A stretch of 6,630 bases of DNA from Dehalococcoidia bacterium. GTDB taxonomy: Bacteria; Chloroflexota; Dehalococcoidia; SAR202; UBA826. This document shows positions 6,535-6,630 of this stretch, piece after piece (positions within the stretch are counted from its first letter, which is position 1; each line of letters opens with the position of its first letter). The stretch is from the NCBI GenBank assembly GCA_012965485.1, contig DTSF01000337.1, positions 1 to 6,630 of the forward strand, in the 5' to 3' direction. Below the pieces are notes generated by a model, which worked only from the letters and a program-made list of their open reading frames with translations, was not told the origin of the DNA and made no database searches. Both the position numbers and the translations under genes were made by a program.

Positions 6535-6630
6535 TCAGCGATTTTGAAATCTCGTTAAGGCGTTTGCAGCGGCTTCCATTTCAGCCTTATTTATACTAGT
6601 GCCCACCCCCGTACCCATAACTTTATCCCC
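6535..6630 (-). CDS. rnc: Partial gene (C-terminus only): double-stranded-RNA-binding protein, probably ribonuclease III
   Basis: The frame is open from the right edge to TGA (6537-6535) and encodes 31 residues. They read DKVMGTGVGTSINKAEMEAA, then ANALTRFQNR. This is the end of a dsRNA-binding domain: the G-x-G-x-G loop, the Ser-x-x-Lys-Ala-Glu turn and the 'AA..AL' helix. In bacteria such a domain at the extreme C-terminus is nearly always ribonuclease III, which cuts double-stranded RNA in rRNA processing and mRNA decay. The catalytic domain lies outside the window, so the gene symbol is an inference. It is followed after 89 bp by the thiamine enzyme gene on the same strand. Confidence 0.7.
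   Translation of the reverse strand, partial: GDKVMGTGVGTSINKAEMEAAANALTRFQNR

Overview
The window is gene-dense bacterial DNA. GC is roughly the low-to-mid 40s percent, judged by counting a few lines by eye. It holds five complete genes and two genes cut by the window edges. There are no tRNAs, rRNAs, CRISPR arrays, insertion sequences or phage genes. Short spacers, good Shine-Dalgarno sites and ordinary bacterial housekeeping proteins point to a free-living bacterium. The short Bacillus-type threonine synthase, the partial acetyltransferase with its 'TPEWQ' opening, and the oxalyl-CoA decarboxylase/2-hydroxyacyl-CoA lyase-like enzyme beside an unfamiliar protein would suit an uncultured marine Chloroflexota (SAR202-like) genome. 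That assignment is a guess from gene style and is not proven by the sequence.

Layout. The left block is a minus-strand operon, read right to left: threonine synthase (thrC, 1751-696), GTP cyclohydrolase I (folE, 699-109, overlapping thrC by ATGA), then after 8 bp the first 33 codons of a probable GNAT/FemAB-like acetyltransferase that runs off the left edge. A 233-bp divergent region (1752-1984) separates it from glyA (serine hydroxymethyltransferase, 1985-3226, plus strand). glyA converges, with 37 bp between stop codons, on an unrecognised 455-residue protein (4631-3264, minus). Upstream of that gene, on the same strand, come a thiamine-diphosphate enzyme of the oxalyl-CoA decarboxylase / 2-hydroxyacyl-CoA lyase type (6445-4802) and, at the right edge, the last 31 codons of a double-stranded-RNA-binding protein, most likely ribonuclease III.

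How the genes fit together. FolE starts pterin (folate) synthesis, SHMT uses tetrahydrofolate to interconvert serine and glycine, and ThrC makes threonine, so the divergent thrC-folE / glyA block is a plausible one-carbon and amino-acid unit. The thiamine enzyme belongs to a family whose known members release formyl-CoA, which could also feed one-carbon metabolism, but its substrate cannot be read from the sequence.

The most striking non-gene signal is a perfect 16-bp inverted repeat with a 4-base loop inside the glyA reading frame (2832-2867). The most open question on the protein side is the unrecognised 455-residue gene.
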